DNA of 7,813 nucleotides from Armatimonadota bacterium (GCA_003542955.1 DPJP01000081.1:2509-10321), one strand, 5' to 3'. Counted from the stretch's first letter, positions 1 through 6,756 are shown. Made by a program: numbers and translations. Notes: generated by a model not told the origin, from the sequence alone.

Positions 1-430
1 CTCCGCTCATGTCCGTCGAGCCGATGCCGAAGGCCAGCGCATTGAGCGCCCCGTATGTGCAGGTATGCGAGTCGGTGCCGACGGCGATCTCTCCCGGCCG
101 CACGAGCCCCTTCTCCGCCACCAGCTGATGGCAGACGCCCTCGCCGACATCAAACAGCCTGATCCCCTGCTCCTTCGCGAACTCCCGCATCACCTGGTGC
201 ATGCGGGCTGCTTTCTCATGTGGGCACGGCGCGGCGTGGTCGAGGACGAATACCGTTTTCGAGGCATCCCAGACGTACTCGGAGGCATACTGCCTGAATG
301 CCTCGATGGCCAGCGGGCCGGTGCTGTCATGTGACATCGCCAGGTCGACATCGACAACGGCATACTCGCCGGCGCTCACCGGCCGCCCGCAATGCGCGGA
401 GATGATCTTCTCAACGATGGTCTGTGGCAT
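1..430 (-). CDS. LeuC/HacA-type hydro-lyase (aconitase superfamily) large subunit, N-terminal part
   Basis: The 143 residues in the window belong to the large (catalytic) subunit of the 3-isopropylmalate dehydratase / homoaconitase / dimethylmaleate hydratase group. These are cytosolic 4Fe-4S enzymes that remove and re-add water on hydroxy-polycarboxylic acids. Visible motifs are VLDHAAP (residues 62-68, the family's 'DH..P' segment), GEGVCHQL (96-103) and GTDSHTCTYGAL (118-129, the TDSHT signature). The cluster-binding cysteines normally lie much further on, beyond the left edge, so catalytic integrity cannot be judged. The ATG at 430 begins right where family members begin and follows the upstream MmgE/PrpD stop by 15 bases, so the two are probably co-transcribed. 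A leucine-biosynthesis role is possible, but the neighbours point to a catabolic hydratase. The small (LeuD-type) subunit would be expected further left. Family assignment is firm; substrate is unknown. Confidence 0.9.
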   Translation of the reverse strand, partial: MPQTIVEKIISAHCGRPVSAGEYAVVDVDLAMSHDSTGPLAIEAFRQYASEYVWDASKTVFVLDHAAPCPHEKAARMHQVMREFAKEQGIRLFDVGEGVCHQLVAEKGLVRPGEIAVGTDSHTCTYGALNALAFGIGSTDMSG

Positions 431-445
431 GGATGCGTAGTCCGG

Positions 446-1831
446 TCAGTCGCCCGTCCTCAGGATGTCAGTCAGCACGGTCATGTTGTCGACATCCTCG
501 AGGTTGTCTATCGCGCCGATGAAGGCGTCCAGCTTCGATTCGTCGGGGATGACCTTCCCCGCGAGCGTCTTGAACTTCCACTCCAGCTCCTCGCGAGTGA
601 ATGGGTTCATCGGATGACCCTTCGGGTATGTCTCCGTGGTCGAGTGCACGGTTCCATTCTTCAGTTCTACATCGATTTTGACCGTGTAGCGGAGGTTCCT
701 GGGCAGCGCCTCGATCTCCGGGTCGGTGTAGACCTCGACTTTGCGGGCCAGGTCAAGATATTTCGGATTCCGAACCTTTTCCTCTGTAAACTGATCGACG
801 AACGCATTGCCCTCGAGGATGGTCACCGCGCACACATACGGATGGCTGATCTGGGCGGAGACCACACTCGTCAGCGACTCGACGGGCACGGAGTACTTGT
901 GCGTGATCGAGGTCGTTCCGCAGCGGATTCTCTCGATGTTGTCGGCGGTGATGTCGGGGTGTTCGGCCATCAGCCGCTTGAGTCCGCCGATGGTGGTATG
1001 CTTGCTGCGGCAGGTCGAGTAGAACTTGAGCCCGATGCCCATCAGCTCCCAGGTCTCACCGAGGCCCCCGACGATGCGCTCCTTGTCGTATACATCATCG
1101 CTGAAGCAGTTGTAGAATCCGCCGAACTTGTTCTCGAAGACATCCTCGATGCCGGTGAAGCCCTGCTTGGCGAGCATCGCGCCCAGAATGGCGCCCTCGG
1201 AGCTACGCGATGGTACGATGCGCTTGGCCATGGCGGCGAACTGGACGGCCTGCAGCCCGCCGGCCCAGTTCCCCGCCGTGCCCATCGCGTGCATCATCTG
1301 GCCCGCGTCAAGCTCCAGCATCCGGCCGACCGCCGCCGTCGACCCGGCCCAGCAGGTGGAGCCGGTGTTGTTGAAGCCGTTGTGGGCGATCTCCATCCCC
1401 ACACAGGCCGCGACGCGGCACGAGACCTCATACGCCAGCGTCGCGGCGACGAGGTAGTCCCTGCCCGAAACGGCGCCGAGCATCTCCGCGAAGGCCGTGA
1501 TGCAGCCGAGCACGCCCGTCGAGACGTGGATGATGCCGTCGGTATGGGTGTCATCCAGCTCGAAGGAGTTGATGGCCGAGCCGTTGAGCATCATCGCGTT
1601 GATGACGGAGGTCTTGCGGCCGGTCCCCCAGATCGAGGCCTCCCGGCGGTCGCTCATCCCCTCGAGTACGCCCCGGTAGATGTCCATCCAGGGCGTGGCC
1701 GAGCCGAACAGGCCCACGCCGTAGCAATCCAGCATGACGTTCTTGAGATGCCTGAGCACGTCGGCGGGGATATCCTCGAACTTCAGGTCAACGGCGAACT
1801 CGGACAGGTATTCGTTGATCGTCTTGGTCAT
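446..1831 (-). CDS. MmgE/PrpD family protein (third paralogue in the cluster), variant active site
   Basis: This 461-residue protein has the full length of the MmgE/PrpD family (2-methylcitrate dehydratase, cis-aconitate decarboxylase and relatives), cytosolic enzymes that dehydrate or decarboxylate polycarboxylic acids. Family landmarks are ELDD (91-94), a His at 102 in IIHVSTG where relatives have HP, a Lys at 203 in AKRIVP, and Lys269 with His278 in the K-x8-H segment near TCRSKH. The conserved GFH-x-TG motif reads GFNNTG (152-157), so the usual active-site His is Asn154. Its two paralogues in this window keep that His, so the enzyme may have altered chemistry or substrate. I chose the ATG at 1831 because GGAG lies 9 bases upstream. 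An ATG at 1846 is in frame, adds five residues and has no visible ribosome binding site. It is followed 15 bases later by the LeuC-type gene. Family is certain, substrate unknown. Confidence 0.92.
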   Translation of the reverse strand: MTKTINEYLSEFAVDLKFEDIPADVLRHLKNVMLDCYGVGLFGSATPWMDIYRGVLEGMSDRREASIWGTGRKTSVINAMMLNGSAINSFELDDTHTDGIIHVSTGVLGCITAFAEMLGAVSGRDYLVAATLAYEVSCRVAACVGMEIAHNGFNNTGSTCWAGSTAAVGRMLELDAGQMMHAMGTAGNWAGGLQAVQFAAMAKRIVPSRSSEGAILGAMLAKQGFTGIEDVFENKFGGFYNCFSDDVYDKERIVGGLGETWELMGIGLKFYSTCRSKHTTIGGLKRLMAEHPDITADNIERIRCGTTSITHKYSVPVESLTSVVSAQISHPYVCAVTILEGNAFVDQFTEEKVRNPKYLDLARKVEVYTDPEIEALPRNLRYTVKIDVELKNGTVHSTTETYPKGHPMNPFTREELEWKFKTLAGKVIPDESKLDAFIGAIDNLEDVDNMTVLTDILRTGD

Positions 1832-1846
1832 CTGATGCTGCTCCAT

Positions 1847-2033
1847 GGTGTGTGGTGAATGATGATGTGGGGCCCAGTCGGCAGCAATGCCCCGACCCCG
1901 TCGCCTGGTCTCACTGCGCGGGCGGTTTGTCGAAGCGCTGCGACGGGGCGGGTGCGCCCATCGCAGAGATCATGGGCTTCTCCGCTGCGCACGGATGTGC
2001 TCCCGTCTGCACGCAACCCGGCAGTGCCGTCTC
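1847..2033. other. Longest internal gap of the gene cluster, no gene recognised
   Basis: About 190 bases separate the second and third MmgE/PrpD genes, whereas all other junctions in the cluster are under 40 bases or overlap. No convincing coding sequence is seen. It holds one small inverted repeat (GCCCAT / ATGGGC, 1956-1977) and abuts the palindromic repeat at 2063-2086. It could contain a secondary promoter for the last two genes, but I see no clear -35/-10 pair. The neighbouring palindrome suggests that the gap arose, at least partly, by repeat insertion. Confidence 0.5.
1956..1977. repeat. Short inverted repeat in the intergenic gap
   Basis: GCCCAT (1956-1961) and ATGGGC (1972-1977) form a perfect 6-bp stem with a 10-base loop. 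There is no U-run on either side, so it does not look like an intrinsic terminator. In such GC-rich sequence a 6-bp stem can arise by chance, and no function is claimed. Confidence 0.3.
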
Positions 2034-3488
2034 CTATCCCTCCTGGGGAGCCGGGCCGTGCACCCCTCTCCGGGCACGGAGAGGGGCCGGGGGTGAGGCA
2101 GGGCAGGTGATCCGCACAGCCCGTCCCTCGCCCCCAATCAGCCACATCAGCTCGCCTGTGTCGTCGATGCTCTGGACTGACAGGCACATGTCGATGACCG
2201 CCCGTGCGGTGTCCTCGGGCAGTATGCCGCCCGTGACATCGAGGAACTTCTCACACAGCTCCGTGTCCGTCATCGGGTTGAGTGGGTCGCCCTTTGCGTA
2301 GTCGACCCGCGCGGCATGTCGGCGACCATCGGTCGTCTGCACCTCGACAGCCATCGGCCGGGGGTCGGGATAGGACTTCTGCAGCTGTTCGTCGAACTCG
2401 ACCGAGATGCGGCGGGCCATGTCGCGGATTCGTTCGTCGCGGATAGCCTCCTCGGTATATTGCCCGAGGCCGGCCTCCCCGTTGACCAACACCGCGCTGA
2501 TGCCGTGCTGGATGCTCGTGCGCGCGTGCAGGGGTGTGCGGAACTCCGGGATGTCGGAGCCCTGCTTGGCATTGCGGTGGGTGCGCACGACTACGCGCTC
2601 GACGCTCTCCGGGGTCAGCGGGCAGTCCTCGAGTATCTGGTGTATGCACTCGATGGCGTAGTGTACGTAACGACAGGAGCAGTAGGGCTTGAAGTAGGTT
2701 TCGAGCATGTGCCAGTGCTCGCCCAGGCCGGCGGTCATGGCGGTGAAATCGCACCCATCGGCGAAGCAGTGGCAGAAGCCCAGCCGCCCCTCGATGACCT
2801 CCTCGGGGCCGGTGAAGCCCTTGCGGGCCATCAGAGCCGCCAGGATGCCGTCGCGCGCGGCGTTGCCGGGGTGCAGATGCTTGACCACGGTGCCGTCGGC
2901 CTCGTACTGGTTGATGCCGGAAGCCATGCTGCCTGCCAGCCCCAGCGCATTCACAAGCTGGTCATCGTTCAGACCGAGCAGTAGCGCGGCGGTTGTCGTG
3001 GTTCCGAAATGAGCGATGGTACCGGTGGGGTGGAAACCCTTCAGGTAGTGGGTCGGGTTGATGGCGCTGCCGATGCGCAGCGACACCTCATAGCCCAGCG
3101 CTATCGCCCGGGCAACCACCGCGCCGCCGAGAACGAGTTCCTCGCCCAGCGCCAGCGCCGTCGGCACTATCGAGCAGCCGGGGTGGTAGGTGGCATGCTT
3201 CGACCCGTCATCAAGCTCCAGCGCATGGGCCATGACGCCGTTGGCCAGGGCGGCGGTCATCGCCGACCTGTGCATCCCCGAACCGATGACGGTGGCGATG
3301 GGGGGCTCGTCGAACTCGGCGACGACATCCTGGATGATGCGTCCCGAGTCCGCGTGCACGCTACCTGCGACGGCCGCCCCGAGGGTATCGAGCAGGCAGC
3401 GCTCCGCCTGATGGACGACCTCGGCGGGGAGGTCATCCACATCCGTGGCAACGGCGAATGCGGCAAGCTGACGTGTCACTGAACTCAT
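2034..3488 (-). CDS. MmgE/PrpD family protein (second paralogue), C-terminus extended by a repeat
   Basis: This 484-residue protein belongs to the MmgE/PrpD family. Landmarks are ELDD (91-94), YHPG with His102, GFHPTG with His153, Lys203 in VVKHLHPG, Lys267 and His276 in FKPYCSCRYVH. By motif these match the residues that matter in cis-aconitate decarboxylase and methylcitrate dehydratase relatives, so it is probably active on a di- or tricarboxylic acid. The family-like part ends near GELMWLIGGEG. The last ~23 residues (CPASPPAPLRARRG and onwards) are encoded by a GC-rich palindromic repeat and look like read-through, so the ancestral stop was probably lost by repeat insertion. The ATG at 3488 is preceded by GGTGGG six bases upstream. 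It starts 38 bases after the DUF4387 gene ends. Substrate is unknown. Confidence 0.92.
   Translation of the reverse strand: MSSVTRQLAAFAVATDVDDLPAEVVHQAERCLLDTLGAAVAGSVHADSGRIIQDVVAEFDEPPIATVIGSGMHRSAMTAALANGVMAHALELDDGSKHATYHPGCSIVPTALALGEELVLGGAVVARAIALGYEVSLRIGSAINPTHYLKGFHPTGTIAHFGTTTTAALLLGLNDDQLVNALGLAGSMASGINQYEADGTVVKHLHPGNAARDGILAALMARKGFTGPEEVIEGRLGFCHCFADGCDFTAMTAGLGEHWHMLETYFKPYCSCRYVHYAIECIHQILEDCPLTPESVERVVVRTHRNAKQGSDIPEFRTPLHARTSIQHGISAVLVNGEAGLGQYTEEAIRDERIRDMARRISVEFDEQLQKSYPDPRPMAVEVQTTDGRRHAARVDYAKGDPLNPMTDTELCEKFLDVTGGILPEDTARAVIDMCLSVQSIDDTGELMWLIGGEGRAVRITCPASPPAPLRARRGVHGPAPQEG
2055..2105. repeat. GC-rich palindromic repeat element at the end of an MmgE/PrpD gene
   Basis: CCCCTCTCCG (2063-2072) and CGGAGAGGGG (2077-2086) form a perfect 10-bp stem with a GGCA loop, flanked by CCGGGGGTGAG (2088-2098). 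On the minus strand it reads as the CTCACCCCCGGCCCCTCTCC type of sequence, which I recognise as a dispersed intergenic repeat in many high-GC bacterial genomes, often giving spurious peptides such as LTPGPSP. Here it lies inside the reading frame of the upstream gene and supplies its C-terminal codons. There is no U-tract after the stem in the direction of transcription, so it is not a classical intrinsic terminator. It could still stabilise the 3' end or weaken expression of the two genes downstream. Outer limits are approximate. Confidence 0.75.
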
Positions 3489-3526
3489 TGGTTACCCACC
3501 AGTGCCTGCGTGAGAATGCGCCGCTC

Positions 3527-3856
3527 TCAGCGGTCTACCCAGGGTATCTCGAGCGCGAACAGCGGCGCGTACTGCTGGCACCCGTAGACATCGGTCTCGC
3601 CGGGGCCGCCGCTCGCGGAGGCGCGGCGCAGATTCGCCTTGATGCCCATCCCGGGGTCGTAGTACATGAAATCCAGGACCTGCTCGGCAGGAATGCGGTA
3701 GGCCTCAGCGATCGCCTCGGCGGTAATGGCCCCTGTGGCCTTCACGCGCTCGTAGACCTCACGATCATTGAAGATGATCTCGAGCGTGATCATGAAGCTC
3801 CCGGCGTTCTTGGAGCGTATCGTACGGGCTAGCTCGCAGATGTTTCGCGTCTGCAC
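3527..3856 (-). CDS. DUF4387 family protein, small partner of the AtuA-like protein
   Basis: The 109-residue protein matches the DUF4387 family along its whole length. It has LARTIRSKNAG (9-19), YYDPGMGIKANLRR (65-78) and GETDVYGCQQYAPL (86-99). No catalytic activity is established for the family; its genes commonly sit beside DUF1446/AtuA-family genes, which suggests a two-protein unit. The LA-x3-RS-x3-G pattern near the N-terminus resembles the small C-terminal domain of larger AtuA proteins, so this may be that domain as a separate subunit (inference). The start is a GTG at 3856, with a strong GGGAGG site at 3868-3873. The next Met (residue 22) would cut off the conserved N-terminal motif. 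The gene overlaps the end of the preceding MmgE/PrpD gene by 28 bases, indicating tight translational coupling. No signal peptide or membrane segment is seen. Confidence 0.9.
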   Translation of the reverse strand: MQTRNICELARTIRSKNAGSFMITLEIIFNDREVYERVKATGAITAEAIAEAYRIPAEQVLDFMYYDPGMGIKANLRRASASGGPGETDVYGCQQYAPLFALEIPWVDR

Positions 3857-5244
3857 GGGGTATGAAACCTCCCGAAGTGTTCGACGACATCGGAGTAGTT
3901 GACGCTGTCGAGTTTTCGATTAACCACGATGTCCCAGAGGCCGGTGACGAACTCCGGTGCGTAGTAGGGGCGCAGCATGGCCTCATGCTTGGCCATCAGC
4001 TCTTCGTCGCTGACCGGCGTCTCCGGTTCACCCTTGGCCACCGGGACCGACTTGTGGAACTCGCGGCCGTCTCGCATCTTCATCCTGAACTTCGAGCCGC
4101 GCTCCTCCGGGTAGACCGCGTTCATCTCCTCGTCTATCTGCACATCGACCATCTCGGCGATGCTGTAGAGTTGCTCATCGGCCAGGTTCTCGGGCGTGTA
4201 ATCCTGGAGCGTCACGTTGCCCGTCTTCAGCGCGATTGCCACTGCGAACGGGAGGCTGAACATGGCTTCCTCGAAGGTGGTCGGATGCTTGACCAGCGCC
4301 ACCTCGACATAGCCGACCCGGTAGAGCCGTACACTGATCGACTCGATCTCATTGAGGTCCGGCTGCAGCGCCTGCCGCGCCTCGCGGGCGAGGTCGATGG
4401 TGGCATGGCAATGGCGGCAGGTGGGGTAGAGCTTGATGTAGTTGTACATGATCTCCCAGCGCTCGCCGAGTTCGCCGATGATGCCGCTGAGCGAGTAGAC
4501 GTTATCGCACATCGCGCTCAACCAGCCGTGCCGGCCCTCCATGAGCGTCCTGGGGCTGGTGACCCCGCGTGCGACCAGGTCCGCGGCGAGCACTCCCGCC
4601 TGTGCGGCCTTGCCGGGCTGGATGGTCTTGATGCCGGGCTGGTCGTGGAGCATCTCGCAGAGGCCTGCGCTCTGCAGTCCACCCAGTGATATCGCGTAGG
4701 CGATCTCGGTGGGTCCGAGGCCGAGCAGGTTCGCCGCCGCGGCAGCCGCTCCCAGCGACCCGCACGTGCCGGTCGAGTGGAAGCCGCGGTCAAGGTGCTG
4801 CGGGTTGACCGATCTCGCCGGTCTCAGCATGCCGTCATAGCCGACCGCGATGGCGGTCAGCAGTTCGGGGAAGCTCTTGCCGTCGCGCTCGGCGATCGCC
4901 AGCGCCACCGGCACAACAGAAACGGCCGGGTGCGAGGTGCCCCAGCGGTGACCGTCATCAAGCTCAATCGAGTGGGCCATGGTGCCCATCAAGAGCGCCG
5001 CGTTGACCGCCGGCAGCTTCCGGTCCAACCCCAGCGCGGTCGCCTCCGGCTTGCCGCCGAGGTCCGCGAAGTACTCATTAGCCGCGTAGGCTACCGATCC
5101 CTCCTGGTAGCCCACCGCCAGAGCGACGAGAAAATCGGCCAGGACCCGCCTGCTCTTGGCCATGACCTGCGGCGGCAGCGTCTCGGGCGTCACCGTCGCG
5201 AAGAACTTCCCCAGCTTGCACAGAATCGTGTTGTCGAAATCCAT
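3829..5244 (-). CDS. MmgE/PrpD family protein (first paralogue in the cluster)
   Basis: This 471-residue protein has full family length. It carries ELDD (94-97), SHP with His105, GFHSTGTCG with His156, Lys206 in GIKTIQPGKAAQ, Lys271 and His280 in KLYPTCRHCH. All positions expected for an active MmgE/PrpD enzyme are therefore present, and this is the most canonical of the three paralogues here. Characterised relatives include 2-methylcitrate dehydratase (PrpD) and cis-aconitate decarboxylase, so water or carboxyl elimination from a polycarboxylate is likely; the exact substrate is not readable. The ATG at 5244 lies 15 bases after the AtuA-like stop codon. GGAG is close upstream (3-base spacing) and GAGAGG slightly farther. 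Its 3' end overlaps the DUF4387 start, so it is inserted between two genes that are usually neighbours. Confidence 0.93.
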   Translation of the reverse strand: MDFDNTILCKLGKFFATVTPETLPPQVMAKSRRVLADFLVALAVGYQEGSVAYAANEYFADLGGKPEATALGLDRKLPAVNAALLMGTMAHSIELDDGHRWGTSHPAVSVVPVALAIAERDGKSFPELLTAIAVGYDGMLRPARSVNPQHLDRGFHSTGTCGSLGAAAAAANLLGLGPTEIAYAISLGGLQSAGLCEMLHDQPGIKTIQPGKAAQAGVLAADLVARGVTSPRTLMEGRHGWLSAMCDNVYSLSGIIGELGERWEIMYNYIKLYPTCRHCHATIDLAREARQALQPDLNEIESISVRLYRVGYVEVALVKHPTTFEEAMFSLPFAVAIALKTGNVTLQDYTPENLADEQLYSIAEMVDVQIDEEMNAVYPEERGSKFRMKMRDGREFHKSVPVAKGEPETPVSDEELMAKHEAMLRPYYAPEFVTGLWDIVVNRKLDSVNYSDVVEHFGRFHTPCRRETSAS

Positions 5245-5259
5245 CGTCTCCAGAGCCTC

Positions 5260-6645
5260 TCAGTTGCCTACAATCTCGTACTCATAGCGGAAGATGGCCG
5301 GGTCCAGCGGGTCATCGAGCGCCAGCAGGTGGTCAACCGTCCACCGGTAGCACTTGTTCTTCGGGTAGAGCGGCTCGTCGGTGATCAGCGCTACGGAGCC
5401 GCCCGAGGAGTTCATCTGCCCTGGGTAGCTCATGTAGAAGAAGCGGAACTTCGCGCACTTGGCAACCGTTGACGCGAGGTCGATGTCGTCGGAGATGACC
5501 TCGATGACGATGGCGACCTCATGCGTCTGCGTGTCGGAGACCGGCTCATACTCGCGCATGATCGCGTTGTGCCCGTACGGATGCAGGTAGAGCTGGTAAT
5601 CGCCGGCGCGCTCGGGGCCGATGATCTCGGCGACCTTGTTGCGGGTGTCCTCGCAGATCTTGTCCAGGTAGCGGATTGCGCGGGTGTCACGGATACCGAC
5701 GAGGTTGTAGACCCGGTAGCCGACCTCCCCGGCGCCCTCCAGCTTCACCTTGTACGAGCCGTCCTCCGAGGGGACGAAGGCGCTGTCGTAGACCCGGCAG
5801 ATGCGGTCTGTGGCGGCCTCGAAGCGCGATGCATGCATATCCAGGATGCCGCCGGGGACGCCCTGCACAAAGGGGTTGGTGCGCTCATACATCGAGTGCG
5901 CCGCGACCGAGTGTGGGGTTGCCGCCTGTGCCGGGTGCATCGGCTCAATGGAGAAGTACTCCTGTGTCACCGTTGCGATGATCGATTCTTTGACCATCTG
6001 CGGCCAGCAAACCAGGGAGGCGCACTCGGCGGCCTTGCCCATGTGCAGGCTGATGCCGATGGGGAAGCCGAGGTGGATCGGGTAGGCGGCCAACACGGCA
6101 TCATCGCACGCCCTGCCGGCCATGATCACATCCGCGCCCTGCCGCAGCGCCTCGATGAGCTGCTCCACACCCATGCTGGCCGTCACGTTCGTCGTCTGGT
6201 CGATGACCTGGTCATCGAGTTCATAGGGCGCCCCGAGCGGCTCACATCGCCCTGCCGCCACACGCTTCCTGAGTTCGCCACGGTCAACCTGGGAGTAGAT
6301 CGAGGCCATCTTGAAGGGCTCGAGGTGATGCTCCGCGGCAATCTCGCGGATCAGTTGCGCAAAGCGGTCAACCGTCGAGTCGGTGCCGGTGGTGCTGCAG
6401 GAGCCGACGATCATCGGCACGCCGCGCTTGCGGGCCTCGATGAGCATGATCTCGAGGTCATGACGCTCCCACTCGATGGGATTGTGGGGGAGGTCTGAGC
6501 CGAGGAAGGTGGGGCCGACGTCGGCGCTTCCCGCATCGGCCGCGAAGCAATCTATGCGTCGCTTGCAGCCCTCGTAGAATGTGCCTTCCTCGATGATGTT
6601 GTCTCCGAGGTTGCCGGTGGAGACCAGGACTGAGACTTCGTCCAC
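5260..6645 (-). CDS. AtuA-family (DUF1446) protein, acyclic terpene utilization-like
   Basis: The 461-residue protein belongs to the DUF1446/AtuA family, named after an acyclic-terpene catabolism gene whose biochemistry is not settled. Recognisable segments are DAGSADVGPTFLG (37-49), GSCSTTGTDS (81-90), GADVIMAGRACDD (170-182), MGKAAEC (202-208), then GVPGGILDM, YKVKLEGAGEVGYR and a C-terminal YGHNAIM...EVAIVIEV...YPGQMNSSGG region, typical of the subfamily that pairs with DUF4387. It is probably cytosolic; no signal peptide is seen. The reading frame is open up to an ATG at 6780, but those 45 codons are unlike the family and run through the putative operator. A GTG at 6645 is preceded by GGGGTGA with 7-base spacing and starts just before the conserved VSVLVSTGNLG, so I use it. 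It is the first gene of the cluster. A role in branched-acid or terpenoid-type acid catabolism is inference. Confidence 0.9.
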   Translation of the reverse strand: MDEVSVLVSTGNLGDNIIEEGTFYEGCKRRIDCFAADAGSADVGPTFLGSDLPHNPIEWERHDLEIMLIEARKRGVPMIVGSCSTTGTDSTVDRFAQLIREIAAEHHLEPFKMASIYSQVDRGELRKRVAAGRCEPLGAPYELDDQVIDQTTNVTASMGVEQLIEALRQGADVIMAGRACDDAVLAAYPIHLGFPIGISLHMGKAAECASLVCWPQMVKESIIATVTQEYFSIEPMHPAQAATPHSVAAHSMYERTNPFVQGVPGGILDMHASRFEAATDRICRVYDSAFVPSEDGSYKVKLEGAGEVGYRVYNLVGIRDTRAIRYLDKICEDTRNKVAEIIGPERAGDYQLYLHPYGHNAIMREYEPVSDTQTHEVAIVIEVISDDIDLASTVAKCAKFRFFYMSYPGQMNSSGGSVALITDEPLYPKNKCYRWTVDHLLALDDPLDPAIFRYEYEIVGN

Positions 6646-6653
6646 TGCTTCGT

Positions 6654-6660
6654 CACCCCG
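6654..6660 (-). promoter_or_regulatory. Ribosome binding site deciding the AtuA-like start
   Basis: GGGGTGA on the minus strand resembles the anti-SD complement and lies 7 bases before the GTG at 6645. It supports the GTG over the in-frame ATG at 6780, which would place the start upstream of the operator-like palindromes. Confidence 0.6.
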
Positions 6661-6689
6661 CTGTCGATTCGCGGAAGGAGATATCGCGA

Positions 6690-6710
6690 ACTTGTATAGA
6701 CAAGTATACA
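6690..6710. promoter_or_regulatory. GntR-like palindromic operator upstream of the cluster
   Basis: Two overlapping palindromes sit in an AT-rich island of otherwise GC-rich DNA. ACTTGTATAGACAAGT (6690-6705) has 7 of 8 pairs matched around TTGT-N4-ACAA. TGTATAGACAAGTATACA (6693-6710) has perfect TGTATA/TATACA arms. TTGT...ACAA and GTATAC cores are typical of operators of GntR (FadR/FCD-type) repressors, which often control organic-acid catabolism. The site lies 45-65 bases before the AtuA-like start and overlaps a TATACT box, as expected for a repressor site. No regulator gene is in the window, so the family is inferred from the motif only. Confidence 0.55.
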
Positions 6711-6756
6711 CGTTTCGCCATCCGCATACACTACTCCTCCGCCGCCGCCCTGTCAA
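6703..6756 (-). promoter_or_regulatory. Candidate promoter of the minus-strand cluster
   Basis: On the minus strand a perfect TTGACA (6756-6751) is followed after 17 bases by TAGTGT (6733-6728), a mediocre -10. Further downstream is a better -10-like TATACT (6708-6703) without a good -35 at standard distance. Either could be used. Both place the palindromic operator at or just after the transcription start, consistent with repression. Which box is used cannot be settled by reading alone. Confidence 0.4.

Noticed and set aside
392..1858. Long plus-strand open frame (488 codons) antisense to the third MmgE/PrpD gene
   Set aside because: It is a mirror of the real gene in GC-rich DNA. The translation has no family pattern, whereas the minus strand gives a full-length MmgE/PrpD protein.
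2063..2086. Stem-loop as an intrinsic transcription terminator
   Set aside because: The stem is strong but no U-run follows in the direction of transcription, and the sequence matches a dispersed repeat type better.
3862..4689. Plus-strand open frame antisense to the first MmgE/PrpD gene; similar ones at 2316-2984, 4777-5472 and 5521-6498
   Set aside because: They are rich in Arg, Gly, Val, Asp and His, as expected for antisense shadows of high-GC codons, and none shows domain motifs.
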